Shown: piece by piece, positions 36,296 to 49,635 of the stretch
Position numbering within the stretch: the first letter of the stretch is position 1
Layout: each line of letters begins with the position of its first letter
NCBI GenBank assembly: GCA_025024175.1
Contig: QCXZ01000041.1
Coordinates: 16,115,786 to 16,179,785 of the forward strand
DNA length: 64,000 nucleotides
Direction of reading: 5' to 3'
Source of the DNA: Rhyzopertha dominica
Lineage: Eukaryota > Arthropoda > Insecta > Coleoptera > Bostrichidae
The notes under the pieces: generated by a model
Told to the model about the DNA's origin: nothing
What the model saw: the letters and a program-made list of their open reading frames with translations, nothing else
Databases searched by the model: none
Translations under genes and position numbers: made by a program

Positions 36296-37400
36296 CTAAT
36301 AGTTGTTAACAATATAGCGGGAAGTAACATGAAACACTTCAAAATAACATTATGATGAAATTTAAATTATTTAAAACCAGTCACACTGACAATGAAAGCC
36401 CATTTTTTGAAAATGTTCTGTTTTAATAAGGAAAGTGGCAATCCAAGATAGTATGAATTAATCAGGATTTACTAGATCTGTGCAGTTCTAGTATATAGGC
36501 ATATGAGTTACTAAGGTCATCAATATCCTTTTGTTACAAAAAATATATATAAATCATGTCTAGAAAAAGACATTTATTAAGTGATCTTTCCGTTGCAGGA
36601 ATCTTGACATTTTCAAAATCCATCCGATGATCATTAGTGATGATATGTTCTGATAGAGCGGTACTATTATTTTCACTGCGAGTGTCTAACGTGATCGCCC
36701 AGTCTCGTTTTTAGTAACTTACAGGCCTCCCTAATGTATTTGTTTCACAGTCATTACAGGATATGCGTATACCGCATACAGGTGATTTATTTAACATGGG
36801 TGTTTGATCTTTTATTTAAGAAAATAGTGTTTTTAGTTAATATAAAGTGCGATATGCGATCCCAGTAATATTTGCTCTACTTCAAGTTTTGGTAAGTTTC
36901 TCACTGTCAGAACATGTCATCACTAATGATCATCAGATGGATTTTGAGAATGTCAAGATACCTGCAACGGAAAAACGAAAAAAACGTCTTTTTCTAGAAA
37001 TGATTCATATGCATTTTTGTAACGAATCTCTTAACAAAAGGACGGATATTGACATTGCCTTAGTAACTCATATACCTATATACTATATAGAAATGTACAG
37101 ATCTAGAAAATCCTGATTAATTCATACTATCTTGGATTGCCATTTTCCTCATTAGAAAAAAGACCTTAAAAAAAGCTCTGTTTGACTTTCATTGTCATTA
37201 TGACTAGTTAATTTAATTATCATCGTATTGTTATTTAGAAGTGTTTTATGTTACTTCCAACTATATTGTTAACAACTATTAGATGTAACCTCAACATGAA
37301 TGTAAGTTTTTTACTGTCATTGAAAATATTCTAAGATTGCATTACATTTAAGGTCCTGACGAAGGAATAGATAAATTTTCGGAAACCTTGACACTCAAAA
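36296..37400. mobile_element. Second Penelope-like element, head-to-head inverted copies
   Basis: Left arm 36296 to about 36670 is the reverse complement of about 36905-37282; the outer edges CTAATAGTTGTTAACAATAT match exactly. The plus arm encodes SEHVITNDHQMDFENVKIPA, KKRLFLEMIHMHF and SLNKRTDID, the conserved C-terminal tail of PLE proteins. The minus arm encodes the same tail plus CNDCETN and KRDWAI from the GIY-YIG domain. Both copies have their 3' ends outward. The plus-strand 3' region continues to about 37400 and contains a hammerhead-like relic. Confidence 0.82.
37353..37398 (+). ncRNA. Hammerhead-like relic in PLE 3' region
   Basis: CTGACGA at 37356-37362 is followed 18 nt later by GGAAAC, with AAGG before and CCTT after able to pair. 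PLE terminal regions are known to carry hammerhead motifs. The stem II strand pairing is poor and the sequence before GAAA is altered, so this is probably inactive. Confidence 0.35.
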
Positions 37401-39479
37401 GAGTCAACTTGTGCTTGTTAGACTGCTTAACCCGCTTATAATTTACATTGACAGTCATGATTCCTCTGAATTTTAATAAATGATATTATTATTGTATAAT
37501 GCTCATATAAAGGCCTTACTCGTAGTGATATGTTTTATATCCGTATTCATGATGATCATCTCTTAGTTTTTCAGTTTTTAATAATGATTGAAGGGTTTTT
37601 TAAGCTTTAAACATTTTCCCCAAGAATAAAGTTGACACAAAGTTAATAAAGTGTGTAATGTTTTAACAATAAGATACGTCTCGCTCATTTCAGAATTGAA
37701 GCTGACTAGTGAAACCCTTCGATTTACAAGGCTGCTGTAATTCAATCAATGCTCTTGTATATACGGTTTCTGCGCATTCAAGTGCTATTTTTGCGTGCTG
37801 CTGCAATGAATATGTACAAAGACTCGACTATCTGGCTTCCTGTTTCCTGGCATGTTCCTGTTTCGCATGCGTTTCCGCCATTCGTTACACCTGCCCCGGG
37901 TATACGTTCCTGATAACAAAATAATTTAGACATGCAGACGTTGAGTTAAGCGCGAAAAAAACAAAAGGTGCCGCAGTACGGAATGAACTTCTGAAGTTAG
38001 GTGTAGAATTAGACATGCCAAGCTATTGTGTTACCGGTGGCCAAAGCAGAACTTTACATGTATGACATTTCACAGTCCCTTTCGTTGAATTATGGTTATT
38101 GCAGCTTTCCATGCTATCACGCTGACAAATTAGGTCCTTAACAAAATAATTAATAAATAATTAAATTATTTATTATACCACCATAAGAAATTGTCAGTCA
38201 AATCTGAATTCAAATTTGCTTCATTGTAAAAAACTGCTAAAATTAAATAAATCGTGAACGAAAAATTTTTGATAGACAACTCGCGGTATCCGAAATCGTC
38301 AATTTTGAATTATTAAAAAGTTACGCCATCTAAAATTCATTTGTTCTACTACTAAGCTCTCTAAAACGAAAACGTACTATTATGAGCCCAAAAATACATT
38401 ATTGCATTGTATTTCTCGCCAAGACAACTTGATATCAGGGGAAAGCAGAACTCAATTACCGAATCCCACACCAGTTATCCAAGAAGTTGTCACACCCTCC
38501 GATTTTGACGTCCCGTTGTCCGCGAAGTTCATCTAAAAGTTAGAAGAGGACTTTAGGCTAACATCTAAGGGCTTAAGGCCTTACTTGAGCCCTAGCGTCG
38601 GCTTTAATGGTCATCCACTCGAGTGCGAAGCTATTATTTTCCTACTACCCTGCCTGTCGGACTGCTCCATATTTCATACACTGCTGTCCCCGACGATGAT
38701 CGGCATAAGTCCCGCCGGAATTGGATTTCTCCAAAGATAAGACGTTAATTTAGAAGTTCTAGCGGAAAGATTTGCTTTGATAAATGGTGATAGTAAGAGA
38801 TATGGGTATTCGGGGACTAATCCTTGGTAATTATAAAGCTTTTATGGATGTATTACTTCGAACGCAATTAAAAAATTAAGACATTCACATTACATGTAGA
38901 AATTACCTATATTTTGTACGACATACTTTAGATATCTAATGAATAATGGTGCCTGATTACAGGCATGCTACCGTTTTATATATTATATACATATTTATTA
39001 TATGATTATGTATGGAATGCTAAAGCAACTTTTATCGCGTTTCTTTACCGTTATTAATAATTACGATTAATAAGCAGAAAGCTTCGAGAAATTCTACTTT
39101 GGCAAAAGCTATTGGTATAAATACAACCAAGAAACTAAATTTTCAGAAACGCTAATTCAAGCCTCTTGAAAATAATGAGTGAAACATCTAAGGCACTAGG
39201 TGCACTCATTAACCTCGTTTGGTCACTCAATTAGATGGTTGACTTTCTTAAGGTGTCTCTTTTCAGGCTAATTTCACAGCACATGAAGTGTCACCTACAG
39301 TTAGTAAAGGCTGTGGCAAAATTTGTGGTAATATATTGTCATGAATAGTAGGTCTCTACGGTGCACTGTACGTGCGTCTTTCACCACATCGCCTTCTCAC
39401 ACTTGTTTACCCTAATGTGTATCCAGGCAGAAACTAGATTGTCTTTAAAAACAATAGCCATTCCCGGTTCCACACTTCC
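37401..39479. other. No gene seen
   Basis: The frame at 37709-37924 is cysteine-rich but has no recognisable domain. About 38380-38740 is somewhat GC-richer without clear coding features. Confidence 0.4.
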
Positions 39480-39905
39480 TATTTAGCGGTAAACAATCTT
39501 CACCCCAATAGGCCGCCAATGCTCCGGAAACCACTCTTCTGCAAACACCATCGTAGATGCGAAGCCGCTCCTTAGAAGCAAAAATATAGATAACGATCTT
39601 AGCGATCTGAGCTTCTTGCTGACAGCAAAGGAGGTCCTAAGAACAAGAAGAAACATACAAAGGAAACGACAGGAACTACAACACGAAGGATATGCCCACC
39701 TACCATACGTCTCCTGGGTAACAGACAGACAGACTGAAGAAAATACTGCGGAAGAAGAAGATCGCAGTAAGGTACAACGCAGTGCAAAAGACAGGACATA
39801 TTCTACCATCGGGCAAGGACAGAATACCGGAAACTAAACACCAAGAGAAACTACCAGCTCCAGTATCAGTGCGTAAAAGTCTACATCGGGCAAGCTCACT
39901 CTTCA
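39480..39905 (+). pseudogene. Third Penelope-like fragment (RT end to GIY-YIG start)
   Basis: Plus-strand frames give AHLPYVSWVTDRQTEE (about 39697; compare YLSYVNGCTDKIG in the 28-kb PLE), then KKKIAVRYNAVQKTGHILP and SGKDRIPE in the next frame, then KVYIGQAHS (about 39870-39897), the start of the GIY-YIG nuclease. Order and spacing match a PLE C-terminal region. The remainder of the nuclease is not recognisable. Family assignment is by motif order, with frameshifts. Confidence 0.6.
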
Positions 39906-41449
39906 TGTTTAGATTTTCCGAAAATACGCCGGACAATAGAGCCGCCCTTAGACTTCTATTACGCGACTTCCAATCAAAGAAGCTTTTGGAAATGCTGCAC
40001 TGCAAGCCTAAAGTATGTAATATTTGCTTATTTGTTAAATAAATGCAACTTAAAAATAACACAATAACTAATGCACCTATAAAGCTAAAAGACATCGATT
40101 TTGGTCTTAATATTTTTACTTATATTTATTTTATTCAAATGAAACCAGCATTACTAGTTGTTGTTCACATCCTATGTCGGTCAGTTGTCAGCAGTTTATA
40201 TTGAAAATCGTTAGCATCTTCGTCCTTCCATTTTATTTATTTTAGTGAATAGTAAACGTTCCAGTAAGCATTCTACCAACAGGAAAAACATGCCAAGCCC
40301 GGGGACAATTCTAAGAACAATGCAACAAGAGTACTTATATCAGCTTTGTAAACTTTCTTACATTCAACTTATATATGCAGGTTTGTAGATTTTAAGAGAG
40401 CTACCAACGTCACGAAGCGTCGATCAGTCAATAACTGCGAAAAGATGTTTTATCGTTGTATATGCATATGATGCACATTGCATCCATTTACACATTCGAT
40501 ATAAATGTATAGAAGACTTCTATCTACTCGTGCTTTCTAGCCTTACAGCAAAACTTAATAACAGTCAAGGAATCAAGTCTCCACACAAAAAAGAGAAGAC
40601 AACAACAAATAATGCCCGCTTGGAAAAGAAGCGTGCTGGATGAATACAGAGTTAGTATGTATTGAAACGTTATCCGTAGCTTTTATTATATTACAGTTCC
40701 ATACATATTTATATAAAACTGTCTTTAATGAGGCACCTACCAGCACAGTAGGACATAGGACGTCAATTTTGACCCTTATAAAATTTAATATTGCCAGGCC
40801 TTCTGCAAGAATTTGATTACTAGCAGAGATAGGCGGAAGAGTTGAGCTCTGCTGCGCAAAAACCAACTCTATAGCAGTTGAAATGTAGTAGTTGTGGGGT
40901 GTAGAAGGCTTTTTTTGTTCGTCCGGTGTTCAGTGGCATAAAATAAAAATAAACTTTTGGTCGGAGATAGGGTATCCGCCAGTTGTACAATTTATGACAA
41001 TAAAACAGGTTCTATTCCTAGAGTCATCTGATTTCTGGGAACGAATGAATAATGGAGAACGGCAAAGGTCTTTGGTGTACCATTCACTTCAAAATCAAGT
41101 AACATCATATTTGACTAATTTATTTCAATTTAGATTTAACTTACGGTTAACGATAAAACTCTGGCCAAAATACGTAACCACAAAGAATCATTGAAGTCAC
41201 TCCATTCCCAACATTCCCGCCGAAATTTACTCAGGTCAATTCTGGAAATGAACCGGAAGTAGAAGACAAGAATATACGGAGGTACGAAATGACAAGTGCA
41301 CATGTGGAAAATTCAAACCTAGACTGAATATTGTTAGGCGGAAGTTTGAAGGAAAAGATATTTGGCTGCTATGATCAGGTATGAGTTATCACATATTCGA
41401 GAAAATACTTGGTGATATAGCATTCTCCGATGGAAATAACAATTGTTAA
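39906..41449. other. No gene seen
   Basis: AT-rich DNA. Frames at 40573-40866 and 40892-41194 have no recognisable features. The 41-kb end may include the N-terminal part of the neighbouring piggyBac relic. Confidence 0.4.
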
Positions 41450-42120
41450 CTAAACTATCAATGAACTAAAGAATGAAGTCTTCACGCCTGGGTACAAACT
41501 AACAATTGACGAATCAAGTTTGCTTGTCTCGGAAAGAGTAACGGAGAAATATAAATGAAATTAACGAAACCACGAGCAATGGTTGTGAATGCAATATATT
41601 GGTGGATGTTCAGATGGTAGTACCAATACGTCTTGAGCTAAATGAAGGCAAAAACGCAATGGCTTTGAAACGTGACGAAATGGCATGAGAACGAACGACT
41701 GATCGTTTAGTTCTATAAAAAAAGCCCTTGAAGTATACAAACAAGGCTTGCATCATTTGGCATTATCAAGGCAGTCACTAAGCAATACTGTATAAAAGTT
41801 TTGCAGTTTATGTACCCGAATGATCAGTTAAGGCACTGACTTATTGGTAGTAGCCTGGCGCAACAAAAAAGTTTTTCCTGTCATAGGAAGCTGGTCTGCC
41901 AAGAAACGATGGCACAACAGACAATATAATTATAGTTTCACGACCAAAGATTGTGGAGAAATATTTTGAGGGTGTGCCAGCCACACACAATGACAACCAT
42001 ATTCGTCAAGTTGTACTGGCCTTAGAAATTATCTGGAATGCTCAAAGGCGGGATCATAAAATTGTAACTTCATTGCTCGACCTTATTAGGGCCAATGCGT
42101 ACTTAGTATTCAAATATTAA
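41450..42120 (+). pseudogene. piggyBac-like transposase relic
   Basis: Pieces in order: ELKNEVFTPGYKLTIDES (about 41465-41518), the region of the first catalytic aspartate in piggyBac-type transposases (normally PGxxLSIDES); LVVAWRNKKVFPVIGSWSAK (about 41848-41907), matching the WKDKK block; and RPKIVEKYFEGV with NDNHIRQ (about 41945-42010), corresponding to the P...Y...GVD..D signature, here with the GVD aspartate region degraded. It ends LLDLIRANAYLVFKY and a stop near 42120. Multiple stops and shifts. TTAA-flanked ends were not identified. Confidence 0.75.
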
Positions 42121-44505
42121 TAGGATTTCATAAATAAGCTGTTCTACCAATCAGCCAATAATGGACAACTGGGAAGATGAAGAATCTACAAGGAAAGAAA
42201 ACAGAATCGCGAGAGTTAGAAAATCAACCGACGGATAACAACCACAACTTAGTACCTCTAAACAGTAACCTCAAAGGAAAATGTATTATACGCTCAAAAG
42301 TTTATAACAGGCGCCAAATACCAAGTTATTCTTATGATGGGTGGAATACGAAAAAATCTGCACGAGAAAATTTACACAGACAAAAATAAACATAAGGGAG
42401 AATGGCGTCCAGTAGGGTGCACTGGAGTTAAACGATTGCTTTTATGCATTGCGGTGCATAAAAAATAAATCGGAATAAAAGAGTTAGACGGTAGTACAAC
42501 TGGAAAACGTGCACCGAGCAATCCACTTTAGAGCTGGAAACGCCAATTTACAAGTATGAATTGCAGATGAAGTGCAGTCGGGGGAGCAAACTTTGCGCTA
42601 GAACAGCGGTTTGAGATATTTAAATATGAACACAATATGGACTGCTTATGTCCTGAAATATTAAAAGCTCTTCTAGGGCGGAAGTTCACGAGAAAGAGGC
42701 GGAAGGTTCGGTGCCTTTGCCTGGCAGATCAGAGGGACACGGCCGCTTTGCAGGTCCCGCTCGCGCTTTAGTGGCATGCGGCTACTTTTATATTGGAAAA
42801 CAAGACGGCAGCGTTTGAAAGCAAAAACCTGCGACCGCTTACAACCGATCAATTTGTCTTTGAGCGGAACTTAAGAACTCATTAAAATTTATTGACTATA
42901 CCGGGCGACGAATTGCTGATATAATTGACTGATTTTAGGTGCTTGACGAAATGGATTAATTGGGAACCTGCTGCAATAGTTCAAATTAAATTTATTTGTG
43001 GGCCTAATGTCTAAACTTAAGCTTCCGTTAAGAGGATTTTAGGAAATTGAGATGGTAATGCTATGGAAATATTAGATATTGGCGTGACGTACGCACGTTC
43101 CTAAAAGGCAGCCATCTTGTAGAAGCAAACTTTTGTTTAAATCCTTTGACGGCGGTTTGGCATTTCACAAAGTAGCTGACAGCTGTTGACGTATTGAAGA
43201 AGAACTGTTCTTGGTACTGTTTATACGTCATTTACAGTTATACTAGTGTATCATTTTAAATAGAATGTAGCCCTCTTTTCCTTTTTGAATTCCTTATATC
43301 CTTATTCCTTAATATACTCGTATTTTTTTAGATTTCTATTGGTTACAAACATATCTTGATTTTTGTGGAGAACATTAAGTTCGCAAACTAAATAAACTAA
43401 ATAACTACACACACAATAAAATATTATTGTGAAAAGACTAAATACTAAAGTGAATGAAGGTTCAGTTCTAGTCTAATGTGTCGGCTTGCAACTATTATAT
43501 TGTTGCCATAACCGAGTTAAAGGGTAGCGTCTCATTCAGTGAGTTCTTCACGTCAAACTTTACGTAGTGCACATTCGTTGGCTAGAGGGCGAGATGTCAA
43601 TATCATTCTGGCTATTGATTCACGAACCATCAAAATCTTTGAAAATAATGTCTCCTTCTTCGAGTTGTGATATGAGTGATAACATTAGCCTCAACGGAAT
43701 CTTGATATATACATTATGCCATTGTGGCTAAATACGAAGAGGTATTTGATTATTTGGAAATTATGTGCACCGCGGAACATCGTAGCATAACACTAGGTGA
43801 CTTCAAAATACCTCATTACCATGGACAACTTTTGCCATTGACTTCAGCCTATTTAATTCAGTTGCCCAACGTTAGTGGCTTAAGTCAAAATATTTTTTTA
43901 ATATTAATTCTGGATCCTGTATTGACGTCAAAAGATGTAAAATATACTGTAGTACCAACTCAGTCATTGGTGGTAGAGGACACCCATCATTCCTCCTTGC
44001 AGGTGATTTTGACCTGACCTGACCTGACCTGATGATGAGAGCGGAAAATTTATGCACAACCTGCAGGTACAATTTTCACAAAGGTAATTACGTTGCTGGC
44101 GGAAAAAGACAGGACACAAATGCTTTTAAGACATAGACCTTTATTATGAGAATCTTCTATACATAAATATGAAGAGCAGGAAATTAAACTCTTTTGCTAC
44201 ATATTTTGGTTCTATATTTGTTCATGATGACATAAACGATGTGTCGAATTGTTATGAGTGTAGTGAAGATTCAACAAAGTGTTTAACAGTTTAAGATCAA
44301 TAGTAGTTACTTCCAAAGTTATGGGACGGAACGGTGTATACACTGTTTTTCTGAACCTTTGTGCTTTTTGTTTAATCATTATTGCTCTGTGTTGAAAATT
44401 TTGCAAAACTGCGGCGCAACGTGGATTTGTTAAATATCGATAAACTGCAACTAATTTATTACATTATATAGGAATTTGTGCAATATGTTTCACATGCTTC
44501 AGATG
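42121..44505. other. No gene seen; pentanucleotide repeat near 44008-44030
   Basis: No domain-bearing frame. A short (GACCT)n run sits at about 44008-44030. The 42660-42860 part is somewhat GC-richer. The 43724-44017 frame is unremarkable. Confidence 0.45.
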
Positions 44506-45235
44506 CAAATCAACAGGTAGATGTTGTGTATAGTGACCTGACTAAAGCCATCCATGTAGTAAAACAAAGAATTCTAATTAGAAAGTTATCTCCAGCAGGG
44601 TTGTGTAATAATAGTTGATTAGACTTGTCTGCCCCAGTGTTGTTTGATCGCAGACGTTGTGTAGAATATAATGGTTATAATTTATAAATTTAGACATTCA
44701 GTGGTGTAACCCAAGAGTCAATCCTAGGACCAGTTTTCTTTCTTGTATACATATATAAATGATATGTTATTGCTTCTATAGCTGTATTTTCGCATATTGA
44801 GAACTTGAAAATTGTAAAGATCATCTCATATAAGGCAGATCGTGAATCTTTGCAAACCACCTAGACAATTTTACTACAACATGCATAGAAAACAAACTAC
44901 TTATAAATAATGTAATAGATAAGATGATAAAATGTTAAAATTCTTACTTGTTTTTATCATGCTTACAAACTAAATGGTACCACAATTGAGTGTGTGATAC
45001 AATTTATGGACATTGCTATAGCAAAAGATTCCGATCTCTTATTTATACATCATATTAAACACATATGTAACCAGGCGGCTAAGACGCTGGGCTTAATCAT
45101 AAGAAATACTAGAACAACATTAGAAGAAACACTAGAAGAACACAGAATTGTCAAAAAAGGTTATACGTTCGTTACAAGCTTGAGTACTACTCAATCACAT
45201 GGAACTAAAAGTTAGGAAAGTGTTGTTACGTAAAG
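44506..45235 (+). pseudogene. LINE reverse transcriptase relic
   Basis: VDVVYSDLTKAIHVV (about 44519) is the YTDFSKAFDxV motif; FSGVTQESILGPVFFLVYI (about 44698-44752) is the GVPQGSxLGPxLF motif. After the decayed YADD region, DSDLLFIHHIKHICNQAAKT and LGLIIRNT (about 45012-45110) correspond to the post-RT segment with HI...KA..LGFI.R. Frames change and stops intervene. A dead Jockey- or CR1-type copy just left of the hammerhead unit. Confidence 0.85.
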
Positions 45236-45519
45236 TTTTTTTTGTACAAATTACTGCATGGATATACAAATTGCATTAGTTTGTTAAAAATATCGACTTC
45301 CGTGTTACTTGTCAGAATAGCTGAAGTGATACCACATAACGCTGGAACTGGATATCTTCAGGTGGTGGGGTGTACGACACTTCATATATAACCAGAAGTA
45401 ACATAAATAAAAAAATATTTTAGTTCAACTAGCCCCTACAATTTCCTAAAATACTCCTAATGAATTTAGACATACTATATAATACCGCCATGGTTTTTAG
45501 TTTTTTTTTACGAGCAAGT

Positions 45520-45529
45520 TGAGTAAAGA
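45520..45529. repeat. Left 10-bp direct repeat flanking the hammerhead unit
   Basis: TGAGTAAAGA, repeated exactly at 50498-50507. The two copies lie at the limits of the hammerhead repeat sequence, so a target-site duplication is the simplest reading. Confidence 0.65.
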
Positions 45530-45765
45530 AAGTAAGAATTTAGGATGGCAATGCCATCTGTCAGCATTACACTGACATGATGACAAAGCCACCTAGCTGC
45601 CTAAACGGGTACTACTTCCTAAAGGAAGTGACCTGTAGCCTGACAAATTGGCATGCAACTGCATACTTCAATTTGACAGCAGGCCCCCACGGCACTTTTT
45701 GCTAGCGGGCAAGAACCAACATACATTAAAATGCATGTCTATGCTGTGCTGTCTACACCTCAACC

Positions 45766-45814
45766 AACTGCAGATAGTACTATTTCGCTGTCATTACAGC
45801 TCATCAGTGCAGTT
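45766..45814 (-). ncRNA. Hammerhead ribozyme (copy C)
   Basis: Reverse complement of copies A and B, with all 49 nt identical. The core CTGATGA is at 45807-45801. Stem II GCTGT/ACAGC with loop AATG is followed by GAAA, a four-pair stem III closed by a TA dinucleotide, and C17 at 45773. Stem I AACTGCA/TGCAGTT is seven perfect pairs. Predicted self-cleavage lies between 45773 and 45772 on the minus strand. Confidence 0.93.
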
Positions 45815-45819
45815 TAGGT

Positions 45820-45945
45820 CTAGTCAAGATACCTCTATACGTGGTATACCAACTGGCGGCCATTTTCTTACCCAAATCAAGGGCAAGTTAAGCTACATAA
45901 AGGTAACACTAGATGGCCATACGTTAGTTGCGGACTGTCATGTGT
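45820..45945 (-). repeat. 5' block adjoining the left hammerhead
   Basis: On the minus strand it contains GACAGTCCGCAAC, GCTTAACTTGCC and TAGAGGTATCTTG in the same order as 49636-49763 on the plus strand, where the identity is clearly lower than in the monomer itself. It lies immediately 5' of the hammerhead. Its origin is unknown. Confidence 0.65.
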
Positions 45946-45949
45946 AATG

Positions 45950-48900
45950 TCAGGCAGTTGACATCATAAAATTGACATCATAAAATAACACTTGACATCC
46001 GTAATTTCAAATCCCTTGCAATCTGTACAAAATGAAAAAGTGTGGCATTTACGGGCATGTAAAACTATTAAATATTGATAGTTCATTATTTCAAGTGTTG
46101 ATACAAAAGTTATACTTAATTGTGTATGGCACATTTTAACCAAAAATTTGTACAAGAATATTCAGATGCCGGTAGTAAAAATATTAGAAAGTTGTGTCTA
46201 TGCAGTTCCAACAAAGTTCCCATCCAACCTTCCATCTCAAATATTCCGATTGGGTGCACATATCCTCACATACAAAAAAATATGTGCATCAGTTTTAATA
46301 TAGAAAATTATGTGAATACAGGAGGAATACATGTATATACTTCATGTAGGTGATGATTATAATAAGCTCTGGCCCTGGCTTAATACAGGCAACTTTTAAG
46401 ATGGAACAATTATGACGCCCCCACCGCTTGCCCCTAACATACGTGGTGATTCACTAAGCACGAATAAGTAATACATGTGTAAGTTAAAAATATAGAAATG
46501 GTTCAAGTGAGTCATTTAGAATTAAGCGTTTAGCAATCTAAAAATATTTCGTGGACTCCCCATTATACTGGAAGTGAGCACCAGTTTCATTATTTTAAAT
46601 CGAATACCCTGTGCAATTTTGGATTAAGCCTCGGTCATATTGTTCACGAGTTATTTCAAATTTTCTAAATATTGACGTTTGCAGTGTGCGATAATCATTT
46701 GCAGAAGTTAAATTGACGAATCCCAACTTTTACTAATTCAAACAAGATTAACATTTTTTTTAAACAGGGTGCTGTTTTTCATCTCACAGATAGATGCAGA
46801 ATTAAAACCCTTTCTAAAATGATATAAGGTTGTCAGTACCTATTACTATGGTAGTTGCAGAGATATTTATGTTGTTCTTGAAGTTTTTAATACATATCTT
46901 TAGCATGCTAACCGTGCTTCCTGGCATCCGGGATTGTATCTGGTGATTATGTAGAAGGCAAGCAGCACATATGGTAGCTAGCCAGTTTACAAGATGCATG
47001 GTAATGGTGGGAGATACAAAACTACCTATTAATTTTTCTATTATCGCAAGTGCTTTCTAACATTAACTTGGTAGCCAATACATGTGAATATGTAGAATAT
47101 TCTATTTTTTTTGTGAATTGATTTACCTGTAAGATAAATCAGAATCAAAACTGTTTTTTTTTATTTTTACTTTTTGCACTTCTCTCTATTCATTTAAACT
47201 TATGAAAATTAGATTTTTGAAGGTGGTTTAAATATGACAAGAAGGATCCAGTTTTACATTGATAACAGTGTAAAATCATACAAATTAAAGAATTTAACTT
47301 CTTTTGATTGCTACAGTATTTCCTGGGTATGATTTAACAGCAAGTTAATGTTAGGTGATTGTGATGGTCGATTCCATTATTATTAACCTTCATTACAAAA
47401 ATGAGCTTTTAACTTCATACAGGTGTTTGGAGCAATTCTATTTAAATAGCTTTTCGTATGTAGACATTTTGACATAATCTTTATTTTTTATTCTCGAAAA
47501 TGTTAAATTGAGCAACTCCTGATGCATATAGGTAGCTTCTGTTTGTCTAAGAATAATGTTGAACATAAATTCAAGTTAAATACAACACAACAAATGTTTA
47601 ACTAATTTCCTTTAAGGACAATAAAAATACCACATGCATCAGTATATTCTTTGCAAAATTTAATTAGAATATAAATTTTCATTTTTACACACTGTATCCC
47701 ATAATTAAAAACTTCTGAATAAACAACAGCAATTCAAAACTTGAATTACTGAAATTTTAAGCCGTATTTTTTGAAAGTATTTTTTACACAAATACAGTAG
47801 GTATGTAATTTTACAATACAACAATAATCAGTATTTACATAAACAAAACATCTATAATTTAACATTTATTATATTAACATTTTGGTTTAAACATACAGAT
47901 TTAGGTACACTACAAAAGTCTGAAGGTCCTCCGGAACTTGATTTGGTCTCCCTAATACCCAACAAATCCAGATCTCTTCTTTCACCATCTGTTGAAGCAT
48001 CCCATAATTGTCCAGACTGCGTGAAGACACTAGTTGGGCATGGATTGGAATCTTGCAATTTATTCATAATTTTAAGAAGTAGGGGACACTTGATATTTCT
48101 ATCAGAAGGGCTAATAATTCTTCTTCCGGAAGTTTAAACAATTATTGGAGATTATCTGAAACAAGAAATGAAAAACTGATATTTTAAATGCACTGAAAAT
48201 AAAAAAATTCACGGCTGTGCAATACACAAAACTGAACTGTCAAAAAAATTGCATTTACATTTTTGGTAGCAAGAATGTCACTGACGTGCCAGAAAGAGGC
48301 ACGTAAATGTTCGTCAGAACATGCACAGTCAAAGAAGTATTCAAAATTATCCAAATTAGTTTAGCAAACATTGTATTATTAGACAACTGTTGTTGACAAC
48401 TTTTGAGAGTTACCATTTATTGTTTGTCTCTGAAACTGCAGACTATATTCGGTACCTACATCTTTCTGCTCGATCCCGTTAGATAACACTGGTCATATCC
48501 TACCTGTTCAATAAATGCAAGAAAAGTAAATCTGTATCCTTCGGTTTTTCCAAATGGAATTGGCCAGAATTCTTGAGTTAAGAGATTTTTACATTTTCTA
48601 TGCAGTTTACAGATAAACAGTGTAGTTAGCGTGGTCGAGGAATTTACATATTTGATAGTTATTCAGATGATACTAAGAACATAAGACACATCGTTTATTC
48701 GTGACATAATAGCTGGATAACCACCTGATCAAAATCAGTTATGTCTAGCCTCGACTCTAAAATGTAATTACCGAACCTAACTATAAAGCACAAAAATTTT
48801 ATTTATTTTTTGAACATAGGTATATTCGTATTATTTTTAAATATAATAAGATGAGTAATCAAAATTGTGGATCTACCAGATCTACACAATTGTAACTTTT

Positions 48901-49635
48901 AACTCCCTGTTAGAATTAGCACAAAATAAATGGCAGTATAATTTACATTTCACCTCAAATGTATATGGTAAGTATTTCATATCAAGTTGGTGACTTCTCT
49001 TACATTTATTATTAAAAGTGAGATTCGTAACAGATTTTGGCAATGTTACTAATGTTCTACAGAATATTAGAAAGCTTATGGCAGCATATTTTTAACTATT
49101 CATCAACACTTGGAGTATCAGATCCGTGTTAACAACAGAATGCATGCTTTTACGTCAACTGTTGTACTTACTTGCCTGGTAATATAACTATCACACCAAC
49201 AAATATTACTCCATTCCAACAGCACCATTCTATACTGAAGAACATCAACTAGGGAATTGGCTCTCCCAGGTAAACCAGCTAAATTCTCATGCTAATCACC
49301 CAGATACAATACACTCAACCTAAAAAACACATATTATTATCTAAACAGGTTTAAAATAAGGTTTAACTGACTGGAGACTTACGAAGTGATGTTCTCTCCA
49401 TACCCATTTATGTGGTATGTACGTTTTGGCAGCGTAAATATGGTAACTTCACTTTGTTTTTAGCCGCCAACATTTTCAACACAGCTAGTGAAAAGTTTTG
49501 TAGTATAATCACTGCATTATATTAAATATATTAGAAAATTCTGGGGTACACAATATTAAAAACGTAACAAAATAGTGTATAACACATAATAACATAACCA
49601 AAATAACAAGTTTTGACAGATCGTAAATGCTATTC
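45950..49635. other. Interior of the hammerhead unit; no recognised protein
   Basis: About 3.7 kb, AT-rich. A short direct repeat TTGACATCATAAAA occurs twice at 45957-45986. No RT, nuclease or transposase motif was found in six frames. The only structured signal is a possible minus-strand transcript at 47850-49385, described separately. Confidence 0.5.
47850..49385 (-). other. Possible spliced minus-strand transcript
   Basis: Splice-like signals follow one another on the minus strand: donor GTAAGT ending a segment at 49385, acceptor GTGTTTTTTAG before 49319, donor CAAGTAAGT after 49172, acceptor TCTTGTTTCAG before 48155, then AATAAA at 47870-47865. Joining 49172 to 48155 keeps a 34-codon frame starting MVLLEWSNICWCD; a separate 71-codon frame (48067-47852, containing QLWDASTDGERRDLDLLG) also lies in the last segment. 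Neither matches a family I know. It may be a noncoding or small-protein gene carried in the unit, or coincidence. Confidence 0.25.
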
